Shown here: positions 6,888-18,037 of the stretch, piece by piece
Numbering within the stretch: position 1 is the stretch's first letter
Layout of the letters: the number at the start of each line of letters is the position of its first letter
DNA from: Methylobacterium sp. FF17
GTDB taxonomy: Bacteria > Pseudomonadota > Alphaproteobacteria > Rhizobiales > Beijerinckiaceae
Length of the DNA stretch: 64,000 bases
Direction of reading: 5' to 3'
Assembly (NCBI RefSeq): GCF_025813715.1
Contig: NZ_CP107532.1
Coordinates: forward strand, 310,001-374,000
The notes under the pieces: model-generated
Seen by the model: only the letters and a program-made list of their open reading frames with translations
Told to the model about the DNA's origin: nothing
Database searches by the model: none
Program-made: the position numbers and the translations under genes

Positions 6888-8854
6888 CGCGGACGTCCCC
6901 CTGCCGGTGCGTCGGCCTTCGTGATCCCGCGCTTGCGCCGCAGCCGGCGAACGATCGGATTGAGGAGGGCGTAGCGTGCTCGCATGAGCAGGTGTGCGCC
7001 CTGGCTCAGCGCGAGCCTGGACGGCCCGGCGGCATCCCGGGCTGCCGAGAGGCGGTCGAGGAGCTGTTCGGCCGAGCACGGCTTCATCGCGACGGGGTCC
7101 AGGTAGAGCGGATAGAGGAGGAGCGCGCCGGCCACGAGCTCGTCGAGGGCGAGCCGGCGGCCACGGTCGGCACCGGGGGCGAGATCCTCGCTCAAGCCCC
7201 AGCCGGCGTAGAATGGGCGGCCGTGCACCGCGACGGACAGGCCCCGGATCAGGGCCTCGAACCCGGCGAGCGACGTCATGGTCTCGACATGGTGCGCCCG
7301 GTCGAGGAGGTCGACGATCGACAGGCCGCCGACGATCCGATCGGCGAGGGTCAGCGCCTCCGCTTCCGGGATCGCTCCGGGGCGAAACCCGGCCTCGACG
7401 TCCGGGTGCGGCTTGTAGAGCAGGAACGCGTCCGGGTTGCGGGCGCGCGCCGCCCGGAGCAAATCGCGGTTCGAGCGCACCACCGGCGATCCGTGCATCA
7501 CCGAGGCATCGTCCTCGACCTGACCCGGCACGAGCACGATACGCCGGTCGCTCGGCCAGGGGGCGGCCTCGTCCGTGAGCCCGACATTGTACTTCGTGAG
7601 GCGCCGGGCGATCACGCCCTCGCGCAGGGCCCTGGCGCGGGCGACGAGGTCGGGGCCGAAGGTGGCGGTTCGCAGGATCACTGCGAGCCGGCTCTCGGTG
7701 CGCGGATCGTAGTAGATTCCGCGATCGTCCACGACGATCGAGGCGCCCGGCTGCAGGCTCGCCCCAAGCCCGACCGAACGCAGGAACCCGTCCTCGACGC
7801 GGGACAGCGGAAGGCCCTCCTCGGCGCAGAGGGGCGCCAGCCGCTCCGGCATCCGCGTGGCCCAGGCGACCACGCGAGCCTGGCGCAGGCGCGCGGCCGC
7901 GACGGCGTCCTCGGCCGTCATAGTGTGAATGGGCCGCCCGGAGGGACCATCCATGAACACGTCGAGGGCGGGTCGCTTCCAGCCCGAGATACCGACGAGC
8001 ACCGTTGGCCGGCCGTTGTCCGCGAAGCGGTCGCACAGCCACGTCACCCGCTCGAGGCAATCGGCGAACGGGATCGGTGCGCGGGTCCAGGGATCGAAGT
8101 AATGCACGCCCGCGCCGTAGCCGGCCGTTCCGCCTTCATCCGGCCTCTGCACGGGTTCCGCCGCGCCGGAGCCATCGAGGCAGACCACGTCCGCGCCGGC
8201 GAGTTGGGCCTCGCAGGCGAAGCGCCGATCCGCCACGAGCACCCGGCGCATCCGTGGGAACAGGGCCCAGGGGTCGACGGGACCGGTGATGACCCGCAGG
8301 CGCGGTGACGGCGTCCCCGGCAGGGCGGGACATCCGGCACTTCCCGCGACCACGAAGGCTTCGTCCGGGAACCGCGCACGCGCGTGGGTGACGAAGGCGC
8401 TCAGACGCGTCCGGGACCGTGCGAGATGTCCCTCGGCCAGGATCAGCGATGGCGCCGAAAGGCCGGCCAGCGTGTCGGTGATCGTCGAGGTCTCGCCGCG
8501 CACGAAACGATTGCGTCCGAAGGTGCGGGCCGCGCGCAAGGCCTCGCCATCGATGCCCCCGCCCTCGATGCCCTCACCGCCGACCGGCGCGCCGGCCAGG
8601 GACAGGCGCAGGCTCGCCATCCCGGTCGCGGGTGAATCGTAGGGCGAGAGCAGCGGCCCGGGCTCCACGCGGAGCGCGGGACGGCCGAGCCGCGAAGAGA
8701 GGTTCCACAGGGGATCGTGATCCCAGACGACGGGGCTCGCGCCGCGCTGCCAGGGGGCCGCGAACCCGATCCCCGTGGCGGCCGCGATCTGCCCGCGCAG
8801 GGCCTGGATGGTCCGGCCTGTGGAAAAGACCGATGACGGCAATGGCGAGGGCAT
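6884..8854 (-). CDS. kpsC: Capsular polysaccharide biosynthesis protein KpsC (beta-Kdo transferase)
   Basis: A 656-residue protein with the two-module organisation and length usual for KpsC, which together with KpsS builds the poly-Kdo linker on the lysophospholipid anchor of ABC-exported capsules. The C-terminal module is well conserved: VEDGFLRSVGLGASLQPG near residue 350, VVDDRGIYYDPR, then LVPGQVEDDASV, LLYKPHPDVEAG and VETMTSLAGFEALIRG near residues 430-535. The N-terminal module is more divergent but has a parallel EDGFLR-less region with FGRNRFVRGETSTI. No signal peptide, as expected for a cytoplasmic-face enzyme. It overlaps the downstream membrane transferase by ATGA and is divergent from kpsS. 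Confidence 0.88.
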   Translation of the reverse strand: MPSPLPSSVFSTGRTIQALRGQIAAATGIGFAAPWQRGASPVVWDHDPLWNLSSRLGRPALRVEPGPLLSPYDSPATGMASLRLSLAGAPVGGEGIEGGGIDGEALRAARTFGRNRFVRGETSTITDTLAGLSAPSLILAEGHLARSRTRLSAFVTHARARFPDEAFVVAGSAGCPALPGTPSPRLRVITGPVDPWALFPRMRRVLVADRRFACEAQLAGADVVCLDGSGAAEPVQRPDEGGTAGYGAGVHYFDPWTRAPIPFADCLERVTWLCDRFADNGRPTVLVGISGWKRPALDVFMDGPSGRPIHTMTAEDAVAAARLRQARVVAWATRMPERLAPLCAEEGLPLSRVEDGFLRSVGLGASLQPGASIVVDDRGIYYDPRTESRLAVILRTATFGPDLVARARALREGVIARRLTKYNVGLTDEAAPWPSDRRIVLVPGQVEDDASVMHGSPVVRSNRDLLRAARARNPDAFLLYKPHPDVEAGFRPGAIPEAEALTLADRIVGGLSIVDLLDRAHHVETMTSLAGFEALIRGLSVAVHGRPFYAGWGLSEDLAPGADRGRRLALDELVAGALLLYPLYLDPVAMKPCSAEQLLDRLSAARDAAGPSRLALSQGAHLLMRARYALLNPIVRRLRRKRGITKADAPAGGRPR

Positions 8855-9134
8855 GGGTCCGTTCGATCGCGGCGACTGGCCGCTGCCTTACCACCTTCCC
8901 GAGCCCGAGGGGGATGGCGGAGCCAACTTTCCGTTCGCCCCGTTCCGGATGACACCTCGAGCGGGGCGTTCGCGCAGGGCGTGTGGACGAAACCGTTGCG
9001 CGGGGACCACAGGGTCAGGGAATCCCCACTCGGCCCCACCGCCGCCCAATTGATGAGATGGATGTGCCGTGCGACGGAATATCCCGTGCAAGGCGGCCCG
9101 TGCGTTGACGGGCGCAGGAGCAGGCGTCCCAGGA

Positions 9135-10478
9135 ATGCTTCAGCCCCGCGCAGACGTGCATCCCGGTGCAGAACCGCATCACGACGCTGACGCGCATCGC
9201 GGCGGGCCCGCGACCTTCCTCTTCCTGCAGGGTCTCGCATCCCCGTTCTTCGCGGATCTCGGTCGCGCCCTCTCCGAGCGCGGGCACCGGGTCCGGCGCA
9301 TCAACATCTCGTCCGGCGACTGGTTGTTCTGGCGCCTGCCCTCCGAGAATTATCGCGGAGCCTTCAGCAATTGGGGTGCATACGTCGCGAACTACATCCG
9401 CGAACACGGCGTCACCGACATCGTCCTGTTCGGGGATTGCCGCCCTTACCACGTGGCCGCCACGCAGGCGGCCAAGCCGTTCGGCGTGCGCATGCACGTG
9501 TTCGAGGAAGGCTATCTCCGGCCGAACTGGATCACCTGCGAGCTCGGGGGCGTCAACGGACACTCGTCATTGCCGAAGACCGCCGACGAGATCCGCGCCG
9601 TCGCCCGGCGGCTGCCGCAGCCCGGCCGCGCCATGCCGTCGAGCGGGGACATGGCCCGCCGCAGCCTGTGGGATGTCGCCTACAACATCGCGAATTTCGG
9701 CTTTCCCTACTTCTTCCCACATTTCCGGAGCCACCGCCCGCACCACATCGCGGTGGAATATGCGGGCTGGATCAAGAAGTTCTCCCGCCGCGGCCGAACC
9801 CGCCGCGAGGCGTCGGGCCTGAACCAGGCCTACGTGGCCATCGAGGCCGATTACTTCCTGCTGCCGCTCCAACTCGACAGCGACTACCAGATCCGGGTCC
9901 ACTCGCCCTTCCTCGGGGTCGAGGCCTTCATGGATCGGACCATCGCGTCCTTCGCCGCCCATTCGGTGGCTCCGGCGCGCCTGCTCATCAAGTTGCATCC
10001 CCTCGACAGTGGCCTCATCAACTGGCGCAAATACGCCCGGCACTCGGCCAAGCGCCACGGCGTGAACGACCGCCTCGACATCATTGACGGCGGCGACCTT
10101 CCCAGCCTGATCGCGGGCAGCCGGGGCGTGGTCCTGGTCAACAGCACGGTCGGCATGCTCTCGCTGGAGCTTGGACGGCCGACCTATGCCGCCGGCGCGG
10201 CCATCTACAACCTGGCCGGCCTGACCCATCAGGGCGGGATCAATTCGTTCTGGACCGCACCGACGCCGCCGGATTCCGAGCTGATGTCCGATTTCCGGCG
10301 GGTGGTCCTGCACCGGTCGCAGGTGAATGGCGGCTACTTCTCGCATGCCGCCATCGCGCGGGCTGTGGCCGGGACCATCCCGCGCCTTGAGGCCACGCTG
10401 CCCGCCTCGGCCCTCGCCGCCGCCGCTTCGATCCGTGAGGCGTCCGATCCGGCGCAGGAACTCGCGCCGGTCTATTGA
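9135..10478 (+). CDS. kpsS: Capsular polysaccharide biosynthesis protein KpsS
   Basis: A 447-residue KpsS-type Kdo transferase that adds the first Kdo to the phosphatidylglycerol anchor before KpsC extends it. Recognisable segments are FLFLQGLASPFFADLGRAL at the N-terminus, INISSGDWLFW, DIVLFGDCRPYHVAA, VHVFEEGYLRPNWIT in the form MHVFEEGYLRPNWIT, and RLLIKLHPLDSGLINW followed by VLVNSTVGMLSLELGRP. Length is within the family range. ATG at 9135 follows GCAGGAG at some distance; an upstream in-frame GTG at 9069 would add 22 unconserved-looking residues. Starts a plus-strand unit with the SDR and formyltransferase genes; kpsC lies divergently across a 280-base gap that must hold both promoters. 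Confidence 0.87.
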   Translation: MLQPRADVHPGAEPHHDADAHRGGPATFLFLQGLASPFFADLGRALSERGHRVRRINISSGDWLFWRLPSENYRGAFSNWGAYVANYIREHGVTDIVLFGDCRPYHVAATQAAKPFGVRMHVFEEGYLRPNWITCELGGVNGHSSLPKTADEIRAVARRLPQPGRAMPSSGDMARRSLWDVAYNIANFGFPYFFPHFRSHRPHHIAVEYAGWIKKFSRRGRTRREASGLNQAYVAIEADYFLLPLQLDSDYQIRVHSPFLGVEAFMDRTIASFAAHSVAPARLLIKLHPLDSGLINWRKYARHSAKRHGVNDRLDIIDGGDLPSLIAGSRGVVLVNSTVGMLSLELGRPTYAAGAAIYNLAGLTHQGGINSFWTAPTPPDSELMSDFRRVVLHRSQVNGGYFSHAAIARAVAGTIPRLEATLPASALAAAASIREASDPAQELAPVY

Positions 10479-10509
10479 TCCGGCGCCGGCCCCCGCGCTA
10501 GCACGCCGC

Positions 10510-11277
10510 ATGTCCGTTACCCTGATCACCGGCGCGTCGAGTGGCATCGGCGCCGCCCTCGCCCGCCACTATGCCGAGCCCGGCACGACGCTGATCCTGC
10601 ATGGTCGGGACGCGCCGCGCCTCCAGGCGGTCGCCGAGGCCTGCCGGGCCAAGGGCGCCCGGGTCGAGACTGCGCGCCTCGACGTCCGGGACCGGACCGC
10701 CGTCGCGGCCTGGCTCCAGGCGCTCGACGCCGCCCATCCCCTCGACCGCGTCATCGTCAACGCGGCGATCAACGGCGGCGACCCCGGCGGGGATGTCGAG
10801 TCCATCGAGATGGCCTTCGAGACCGTGGACGTGAACCTCGTCGGGGCGCTCAACGTCGCCCTTCCCTGCGTGACGCTGATGCGGGCCCGGGGCCGTGGCC
10901 AGATCGCCCTGGTGTCGTCGCTCGCGGCCTTCGCACCGCTTCCCGACGCTCCGTCCTACAGCGGCACCAAGGCCGCGCTGCTCGCCCACGGTCTGGCGCT
11001 TCGCGAGAAGCTGAAGCCGTACGGGGTGCGCATCAACGTCGTGACCCCCGGCTACGTGAAGACCGCGATGGGCGGCGAGTACCAGGGCTGGCGCCCCCTG
11101 GAGATCAGCGCGGCGGATGCCGCCGCCCGGATCGCGCGGGGGCTCGCGCGGGACCGGGACATCGTCGCGTTCCCGTGGATCCTGGCCGCCGCCGCCCGGG
11201 GCGCGGCTCTCTTGCCGGAACGGCTCCGGCGCCTCGGCATGAGCGGATTCTCGTTCAAGATCCGGGTCGGCCGATGA
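10510..11277 (+). CDS. Short-chain dehydrogenase/reductase in capsule locus
   Basis: A 255-residue classical SDR: nucleotide-binding TGASSGIG at residues 7-14, NAA motif in VIVNAAINGG, catalytic Ser in LVSSLAAF, and YSGTKAALL (YxxxK) near residue 155, all intact. It would oxidise or reduce a hydroxyl/keto group with NAD(P); the substrate cannot be read from sequence. The frame is open upstream to 10327 inside kpsS, but ATG 10510, 31 bases after the kpsS stop, gives the standard SDR N-terminus. Its stop overlaps the formyltransferase start by ATGA, so the two are translationally coupled and probably act on the same product, likely a capsule sugar. Confidence 0.85.
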   Translation: MSVTLITGASSGIGAALARHYAEPGTTLILHGRDAPRLQAVAEACRAKGARVETARLDVRDRTAVAAWLQALDAAHPLDRVIVNAAINGGDPGGDVESIEMAFETVDVNLVGALNVALPCVTLMRARGRGQIALVSSLAAFAPLPDAPSYSGTKAALLAHGLALREKLKPYGVRINVVTPGYVKTAMGGEYQGWRPLEISAADAAARIARGLARDRDIVAFPWILAAAARGAALLPERLRRLGMSGFSFKIRVGR

Positions 11278-12128
11278 AGCGCCCCCGCCTCGCGCTCTTC
11301 GTCCTGGAGGCGCTGCCGAACGCCCGAGCCGTGCGCCGGTTCGTGGCGGACCATGCCGACGAGATCGCCTTCGTGGGCCTCTCGAACGCGGAGCGGCCGA
11401 GTACGGGCGGCCTCCTCGGCCAGGTCCGCCGACACCTTGCCCGCTCGGGTCCGGCGATCCTGCCCTATCTCGCGGTGAACTTCGGCCTGCCGGACCTGCT
11501 GGCCCCGGTCTCGGGTCCGCTGCGTCGGCTGACCGGTGCGGGACCGGCGGTGAGCGCCACGCCCCTGAAAGACCTCTGCCGGGATCTCGGCATCCCGACT
11601 TCGAGGGTCGACGACGTCAACGGTCCGGAGGTGGCACAGGCTTTCGCGAGCCATGCCCCCGACCTCATCGTCACCTTCCACTTCGATCAGATCCTGTCCG
11701 GGCCGACGCTTTTGCGGGCGCCCCTCGGCGGCCTCAACATCCACCCCGGGTTACTGCCGCGCCATCGCGGACCCGTGCCGACCATCCATGCCCTGGCGGA
11801 GGACACGCCAGATTTCGGCGTCAGCGTGCATCGCCTCGCGGTGACGATCGACGCGGGTGCGCTCCTGGCACAGAGCGCGGTTCCACTATCGGGCGACACC
11901 ACGGCGACGCGGGCCGCGATCCTGCTCCACGAGGAGGGACGGCGGCTCCTGGAGGGTGTGCTGACGCAACTCGGCGACGGAACGCTCGGTCCAGGCGAAA
12001 CGCTGCCGATCCTGCCCTATTGCCCGTTCCCGGACCGGAGATTGCTCGCGGACCTGCGTCGGCGCGGGCGCAAGCTCACGGATCGACGGGATCTGAACGA
12101 GGCCCTGAGCCTCAGCGCCCGGGCCTGA
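11274..12128 (+). CDS. Formyltransferase-fold protein in capsule locus
   Basis: A 284-residue protein with the formyl_transf_N fold used by methionyl-tRNA and sugar-amine formyltransferases. The catalytic triad is visible: N and H in GGLNIHPGLLPRHRGPVPT (about residues 158-176) and D in VTIDAGALLAQ about 35 residues later. A formyl-THF-dependent sugar N-formyltransferase would fit a capsule locus, but the N-terminal third is not the usual methionyl-tRNA type and there is no clear C-terminal tRNA-binding domain. Start ATG overlaps the SDR stop. A perfect hairpin terminator follows, closing the kpsS-SDR-formyltransferase unit. Confidence 0.8.
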   Translation: MKRPRLALFVLEALPNARAVRRFVADHADEIAFVGLSNAERPSTGGLLGQVRRHLARSGPAILPYLAVNFGLPDLLAPVSGPLRRLTGAGPAVSATPLKDLCRDLGIPTSRVDDVNGPEVAQAFASHAPDLIVTFHFDQILSGPTLLRAPLGGLNIHPGLLPRHRGPVPTIHALAEDTPDFGVSVHRLAVTIDAGALLAQSAVPLSGDTTATRAAILLHEEGRRLLEGVLTQLGDGTLGPGETLPILPYCPFPDRRLLADLRRRGRKLTDRRDLNEALSLSARA

Positions 12129-12154
12129 TGTTGATAGATCCGCGTCCTTGAGGT

Positions 12155-12192
12155 TCGAAACGCCCTCGTCCTGAGAGAAGAGGGCGTTTCGA
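12155..12192. terminator. Hairpin terminator between convergent genes
   Basis: Perfect 13-bp stem TCGAAACGCCCTC / GAGGGCGTTTCGA with a 12-base loop. It lies between the formyltransferase stop and the ettA stop (ettA on the other strand) and can serve both. No long T-run follows. Confidence 0.8.
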
Positions 12193-12198
12193 TCGCTC

Positions 12199-13851
<1,653 letters not shown>

Positions 13852-14139
13852 ATCGGTGTCCTTCGTCCTGTCGGCGGCCCGGCGCGCCTGCGCGCTGACC
13901 GTCGGAATGTTCGTGTGCGTGGCCGCGAGCGGCGTCCGGTCGATCCGGTATTCCTGCGCGCTCTGCGCCTGGAGGGCCGGAGACCGTGGGCCCGTCGTCG
14001 CCGAACCGCTTCGCGTGAAAGTGTTGCGTCGGAGTATCAGGGCGGCGGCGGACCGGCAAGAACGTGACGCCGACAAGTATGCCGGATCGGTCGTGCGTGC
14101 CGGCTCCGTCGCGCCGGGCTCTCGCGATCAGGCGTGGGA

Positions 14140-14436
14140 TCAGGTGAAGGGGTTCTCCACCGACGCGGCCGGGCGCACCGCATCGCTCACCCGCTCGGGC
14201 AGCACCTGCGCCTCGAGGGTGGTCACGATGGCGGCCAGGGTCTGCGCGAGGAGCCGTGCGCGGGCGAGGCCCGCCGTGTCGCGCGTCAGATCGACGGCGC
14301 CGTGGATGGCGATCCGCTCCGTGCCATTCTCCAGCGACAGGCCGCCGATGGTCTGGACGGTCGACTCGTCGGCGAAGGGCTCGAATCGCGTCGGCGATTC
14401 CGGGGCTTCCGTGATCGGAGTCTCGCGCTTCGGCAT
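14140..14436 (-). CDS. Small conserved-looking protein of unknown function
   Basis: A 98-residue soluble protein with no signal peptide or membrane segment. The N-terminal 30 residues are proline- and acid-rich; a helical segment follows around residues 50-80 (DTAGLARARLLAQTLAAIVT). I do not recognise a family. ATG 14436 is preceded by GAGGGAAG, a good ribosome site. It begins only 11 bases after the stop of the secreted nuclease gene on the same strand, so the two are probably co-transcribed. The codon usage is ordinary for the window. Confidence 0.65.
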   Translation of the reverse strand: MPKRETPITEAPESPTRFEPFADESTVQTIGGLSLENGTERIAIHGAVDLTRDTAGLARARLLAQTLAAIVTTLEAQVLPERVSDAVRPAASVENPFT

Positions 14437-14447
14437 GGCATCTTCCC

Positions 14448-15347
14448 TCAGAACAGGGCCCGCATCAGGTCGCGCCAGAGCCGCCGCAGGGCGCGGTGCA
14501 ACTCGCCACGAGCCCAGGCTTCGAATGATTCGTCCTCGCGGGGGCGCCGGCGGGGCCGCTCCTCCGCGCCAGCCTCGCCGCGGGAATAGGCGCGCGGTTC
14601 CGGCAGCGCCATCGCACGCGCCTTGACGTCCGGCGCCAGGGCCGGAAACACATCGAGCCCCGCGGCCTGCCGCAACGCGTCGAGGGACACCGACTGCCAA
14701 GGGGCATCGTCCCGGTTCGCCACGAGGTAGGCGCCGGCCTCGCCGGTCTCCAGGTCGTACAGGGCCTTGAACAGCTGCGTCGGCACCAGCACGCGCCCGT
14801 TGATCGCCTGTAGCGCATCGCCGGAATAGATCGGGCCCGTGACCACGTAGAGGGCGCCGCGCCGGGTCGCGAGCCGGCGCACGCTCTCCTCGATCGCCGA
14901 CCACAGGCCGCGATTGAGCTCACGGTCCTGCGGCACGATGTTGGCGAGCGAGAAGGACTGCGCCTGCGCGGGCCCCGTGGGCATGTCGCCTGCCGGGGCC
15001 ATGTGGCCTCGGTCGAAGCCGCTGCGGACGTAATCGTCGAGGCGTGCCCGCTCATCCGGTGGCAGCGCGTCCTCGTCGTGAAAGGTGTCGACGCGGTCGA
15101 CCCGGCGCGCCGCCGCGACGCTGGCCGAGGTCAGGTGTTCCGCTGCGTAGAGGGGCGTCCGCGTGGCGCCCGAATGCAGCACCGCGAACGCATCGAAGCA
15201 GAGCGGCACGAGGCGCTGGGCGAGCTTCGGGTTCGTGATCTCCGGTCGGCGGCCCTGCGCGAACAGTCCTGCGCAGTCACCGGCCCATCCGGTACCGGGC
15301 AATGCCAGGACCCAGGCCACGATCAGGGAGGCGACGGCGGCCCTCAT
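14448..15347 (-). CDS. Secreted DNA/RNA non-specific endonuclease (DRGH family)
   Basis: A 299-residue protein with a Sec signal peptide (cleavage after GWA near residue 22) and the NUC1/Serratia-type beta-beta-alpha-metal nuclease domain. The active-site motif DRGH is at residues 112-115 in GFDRGHMAPAGDMP, and the metal-ligand Asn lies in NIVPQDRELNRGLW about 30 residues later. Such enzymes cut DNA and RNA in the periplasm or outside the cell. The C-terminal 50 residues are Arg/Glu-rich and outside the core domain. The same-strand neighbours are both small: a secreted protein upstream and an unknown 98-residue protein downstream. Confidence 0.9.
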   Translation of the reverse strand: MRAAVASLIVAWVLALPGTGWAGDCAGLFAQGRRPEITNPKLAQRLVPLCFDAFAVLHSGATRTPLYAAEHLTSASVAAARRVDRVDTFHDEDALPPDERARLDDYVRSGFDRGHMAPAGDMPTGPAQAQSFSLANIVPQDRELNRGLWSAIEESVRRLATRRGALYVVTGPIYSGDALQAINGRVLVPTQLFKALYDLETGEAGAYLVANRDDAPWQSVSLDALRQAAGLDVFPALAPDVKARAMALPEPRAYSRGEAGAEERPRRRPREDESFEAWARGELHRALRRLWRDLMRALF

Positions 15348-15360
15348 CTTGGCGTCTGGG

Positions 15361-15648
15361 TCAGAAGCATACCCGGACCTTGCGCGTCCCCTCCGGGGTG
15401 GCGCGCCAGCGATAACCGCAGGGACGTCCCAGGGTGCCCTCGAACGGATGCACGGAGCGGTCGGCGGGTCCGGGGGCGGCCTGTGGGCGGCACGGTGCGA
15501 ACGGTCCGCACGCGAACGTGAAGCGGCCGTGCCGGGCGGACGGGTGGGACGCGCGTGGGGCCTGCGCCGGCTCGGCGGCCCGGGGCGATCCGGCCTGCAG
15601 AAGCAGGGCGGAGCCGATCAGGGAGAAGGACCGGAAGGGCGACATCAT
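15361..15648 (-). CDS. Small exported protein of unknown function
   Basis: A 95-residue protein with an N-terminal signal peptide (MMSPFRSFSLIGSALLLQAG, cleavage near PRAA). The mature part holds four cysteines, with a C-terminal stretch GRPCGYRWRATPEGTRKVRV, suggesting disulphides in the periplasm. I do not recognise the family. ATG 15648 is preceded by GAGG; the frame also has a TTG at 15651. The stop lies 13 bases before the nuclease start on the same strand, consistent with an operon. Confidence 0.6.
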   Translation of the reverse strand: MMSPFRSFSLIGSALLLQAGSPRAAEPAQAPRASHPSARHGRFTFACGPFAPCRPQAAPGPADRSVHPFEGTLGRPCGYRWRATPEGTRKVRVCF

Positions 15649-15998
15649 CAACCTCGATGCGGGAGCCGGTTTCGGGGAAAAGCCGTCCCCACCGTTGATC
15701 GGAACGAACGAGGGGATTAACTGCCGGACTTCGAACGGCGATGCCAGCCTCGCGGCGATTCGAGGATGCGGTCGCGAATCCCATCGTCGGGTGATCGTCG
15801 GAACGGTTCTGCAGAGCTGAAGCGTCCACTCTCAATGCCACCCGCGCCGCGTTGCGTGGCAAACCGGCGTAATGGCGTTATAAGTGCGATCGAAACGCCC
15901 CGGCCTGGTTCTGGGGTCTACACCGTTTGAGGGTCGGACCGCGCATCGCCGGGCGGGCTGGATCGAGCGGATGTCCAGCAACGAACGGGTGTGAATCA
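15649..15998. other. Divergent intergenic region before dxs
   Basis: About 350 bases without a convincing gene, between a minus-strand small gene and dxs. It should hold the promoters of both. A TTATAA at 15878-15883 with TTGCGT at 15852-15857 resembles promoter elements, but the spacing of 20 is long, so I do not call a promoter. No other structure seen. Confidence 0.4.
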
Positions 15999-17993
15999 GT
16001 GTCACGGCAAGAAACCTCGCAAGATTCTACAGGCGCGACGGCGCTTCTCGACGGGTTGTCGGAGCCTGCGGCGCTGCGTCTGCTTCCGGAGAGCCAGCTT
16101 CAGGCGGTGGCGGACGCGGTGCGGGCGGAGATGATCGAGGCGGTCTCGGTCACGGGCGGGCATCTCGGCTCGGGGCTCGGGGTGGTCGAGCTCACCGTGG
16201 CGCTGCACCACGTGTTCGACACGCCCGACGACCGCATCGTCTGGGACGTCGGCCACCAGGCCTACCCGCACAAGATCCTCACCGGCCGACGCGACCGCAT
16301 CCGCACCCTGCGCCAGCCCGGCGGCCTGTCGGGCTTCACCAAGCGCTCGGAGAGCGTCTACGATCCGTTCGGGGCGGCCCACTCCTCCACCTCGATCTCG
16401 GCGGCGCTCGGCATGGCGGTGGCGCGCGACCTCGACGAGGCCTCCGCCAAGGCCAAGGGCGCGCCGGCCCCGAAGCGCCGCAACATGATCGCGGTGATCG
16501 GCGACGGCTCGATGTCGGCGGGCATGGCCTACGAGGCCATGAACAATGCCGGCGCCCTGCACTCGCGCCTCATCGTCATTCTCAACGACAACGACATGTC
16601 GATCGCGCCGCCCGTGGGCGCGATGTCGGCCTACTTCGCGCGGCTGGCCTCGGGCGACACCTACCAGTCCCTGCGCGAGACCGCCAAGCAGCTCGGCAAG
16701 CTCCTGCCGAAGGGGCTCTACCAGCGCGCGGCCGCGGCCGAGGAATACGCCCGCTCCCTGGTGGTGGGCTCGGGCACGATGTTCGAGGAGATGGGCTTCC
16801 ACTATGTCGGGCCGGTCGACGGGCACAACCTCGACCACCTGCTGCCCGTGCTCAAGAACGTGCGCGACTCCGAGCAGGGCCCGATCCTGCTCCACGTGGT
16901 CACGCAGAAGGGCAAGGGCTACGCGCCGGCTGAAGCCAGCGCCGACCGCTACCACGGCGTGGTCAAGTTCGACGTGCTCTCCGGCGTCCAGGCCAAGGCC
17001 AAGCCCAACGCCCCGGCCTACACCCGGGTGTTCGGCGAGAGCCTGATCAAGGCGGCCGATGCCGACGACAAGGTGGTGGCGATCACCGCCGCCATGCCGG
17101 GAGGCACGGGCATCGACCTGTTCGGCAAGGCGCATCCGGACCGGACCTTCGACGTCGGCATCGCCGAGCAGCACGCGGTGACCTTCGCGGGGGGGCTCGC
17201 CACCGAGGGCTACAAGCCGTTCGTGGCGATCTACTCGACCTTCCTGCAGCGGGCCTACGACCAGGTCGTGCACGACGTGGCGCTGCAGAACCTTCCCGTG
17301 CGCTTCTGCCTGGACCGGGCCGGGCTGGTGGGCGCGGACGGGGCGACCCATGCGGGCGCGTTCGACCTGGCGTATCTCTGCTGCCTGCCGAACATGACGG
17401 TGATGGCGGCCTCCGACGAGGCCGAGCTGGTGCACATGGTGGCCACGGCGCATGCGCACGACACCGGCCCGATCGCGCTGCGCTACCCGCGCGGCGAGGG
17501 CGTGGGCGTGGACCTGCCCGAGCGGGGCGAGGTGCTGCCGATCGGCCGGGGGCGGATGGTGCGCCGGCCGGAGGGCGCGCGGGTGGCTCTGCTGGCGCTG
17601 GGCACGCGCCTGTCGGAGGCGCTGAAGGCGGCCGACCTCCTGGAGGCAGAGGGGGTCGCGGTCACGGTGGCGGATGCGCGCTTTGCCAAGCCGCTGGACG
17701 AGAGCCTGATCCTGGACCTGGCGGGCAGCCACGAGGTTCTGGTGACGCTGGAGGAGGGCTCGGTGGGGGGCTTTGGCGCGATGGTGCTGCACCTGCTCGC
17801 GGACAGGGGCGCGCTGGATGCGGGCCGGGTCCGGGTGCGCACGCTGACGCTGCCGGACACCTACCAGGACCACAACACGCCGGACGCGATGTACGCCGAG
17901 GCCGGCCTCGACGCCGCCGGTATCCTCAAGGTCGTCAAGGCCGCACTGCCCGAGCGGAAGGCCGGTCAGTCGGGGCGCCTGCGCCTCGCCTGA
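15999..17993 (+). CDS. dxs: 1-deoxy-D-xylulose-5-phosphate synthase
   Basis: A thiamine-diphosphate enzyme that joins pyruvate and glyceraldehyde 3-phosphate in the first step of the MEP isoprenoid pathway. Length is 664 residues from the chosen GTG, slightly longer than most (620-645). Visible motifs are [38 protein letters not shown], the ThDP motif [18 protein letters not shown] near residue 165, [18 protein letters not shown] and the [18 protein letters not shown]-terminal domain. The start is uncertain: the GTG lacks a clear ribosome site and an upstream TTG at 15927 is also in frame. It lies just upstream of the hopanoid cluster and would supply precursors for squalene. Confidence 0.93.
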   Translation: MSRQETSQDSTGATALLDGLSEPAALRLLPESQLQAVADAVRAEMIEAVSVTGGHLGSGLGVVELTVALHHVFDTPDDRIVWDVGHQAYPHKILTGRRDRIRTLRQPGGLSGFTKRSESVYDPFGAAHSSTSISAALGMAVARDLDEASAKAKGAPAPKRRNMIAVIGDGSMSAGMAYEAMNNAGALHSRLIVILNDNDMSIAPPVGAMSAYFARLASGDTYQSLRETAKQLGKLLPKGLYQRAAAAEEYARSLVVGSGTMFEEMGFHYVGPVDGHNLDHLLPVLKNVRDSEQGPILLHVVTQKGKGYAPAEASADRYHGVVKFDVLSGVQAKAKPNAPAYTRVFGESLIKAADADDKVVAITAAMPGGTGIDLFGKAHPDRTFDVGIAEQHAVTFAGGLATEGYKPFVAIYSTFLQRAYDQVVHDVALQNLPVRFCLDRAGLVGADGATHAGAFDLAYLCCLPNMTVMAASDEAELVHMVATAHAHDTGPIALRYPRGEGVGVDLPERGEVLPIGRGRMVRRPEGARVALLALGTRLSEALKAADLLEAEGVAVTVADARFAKPLDESLILDLAGSHEVLVTLEEGSVGGFGAMVLHLLADRGALDAGRVRVRTLTLPDTYQDHNTPDAMYAEAGLDAAGILKVVKAALPERKAGQSGRLRLA

Positions 17994-18017
17994 ACCGCCT
18001 CGGCCGGCGCTGAGACC

Positions 18018-18037
18018 CCCGGGCTTTGCAGCCCGGG
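18018..18037 (+). terminator. GC hairpin after dxs
   Basis: Stem CCCGGGC / GCCCGGG with loop TTTGCA, 25 bases after the dxs stop. There is no T-run, so it may be a weak terminator, a processing barrier or an attenuator before hpnA, which begins 118 bases later. Confidence 0.45.

Noticed and set aside
6888..8060. N-terminal extension of the LTA-synthase-type protein to 885 residues
   Set aside because: The extension is an Arg/Pro/Gly-rich shadow of kpsC in another frame. The ATG at 6887 overlaps the kpsC stop and starts at a membrane helix.
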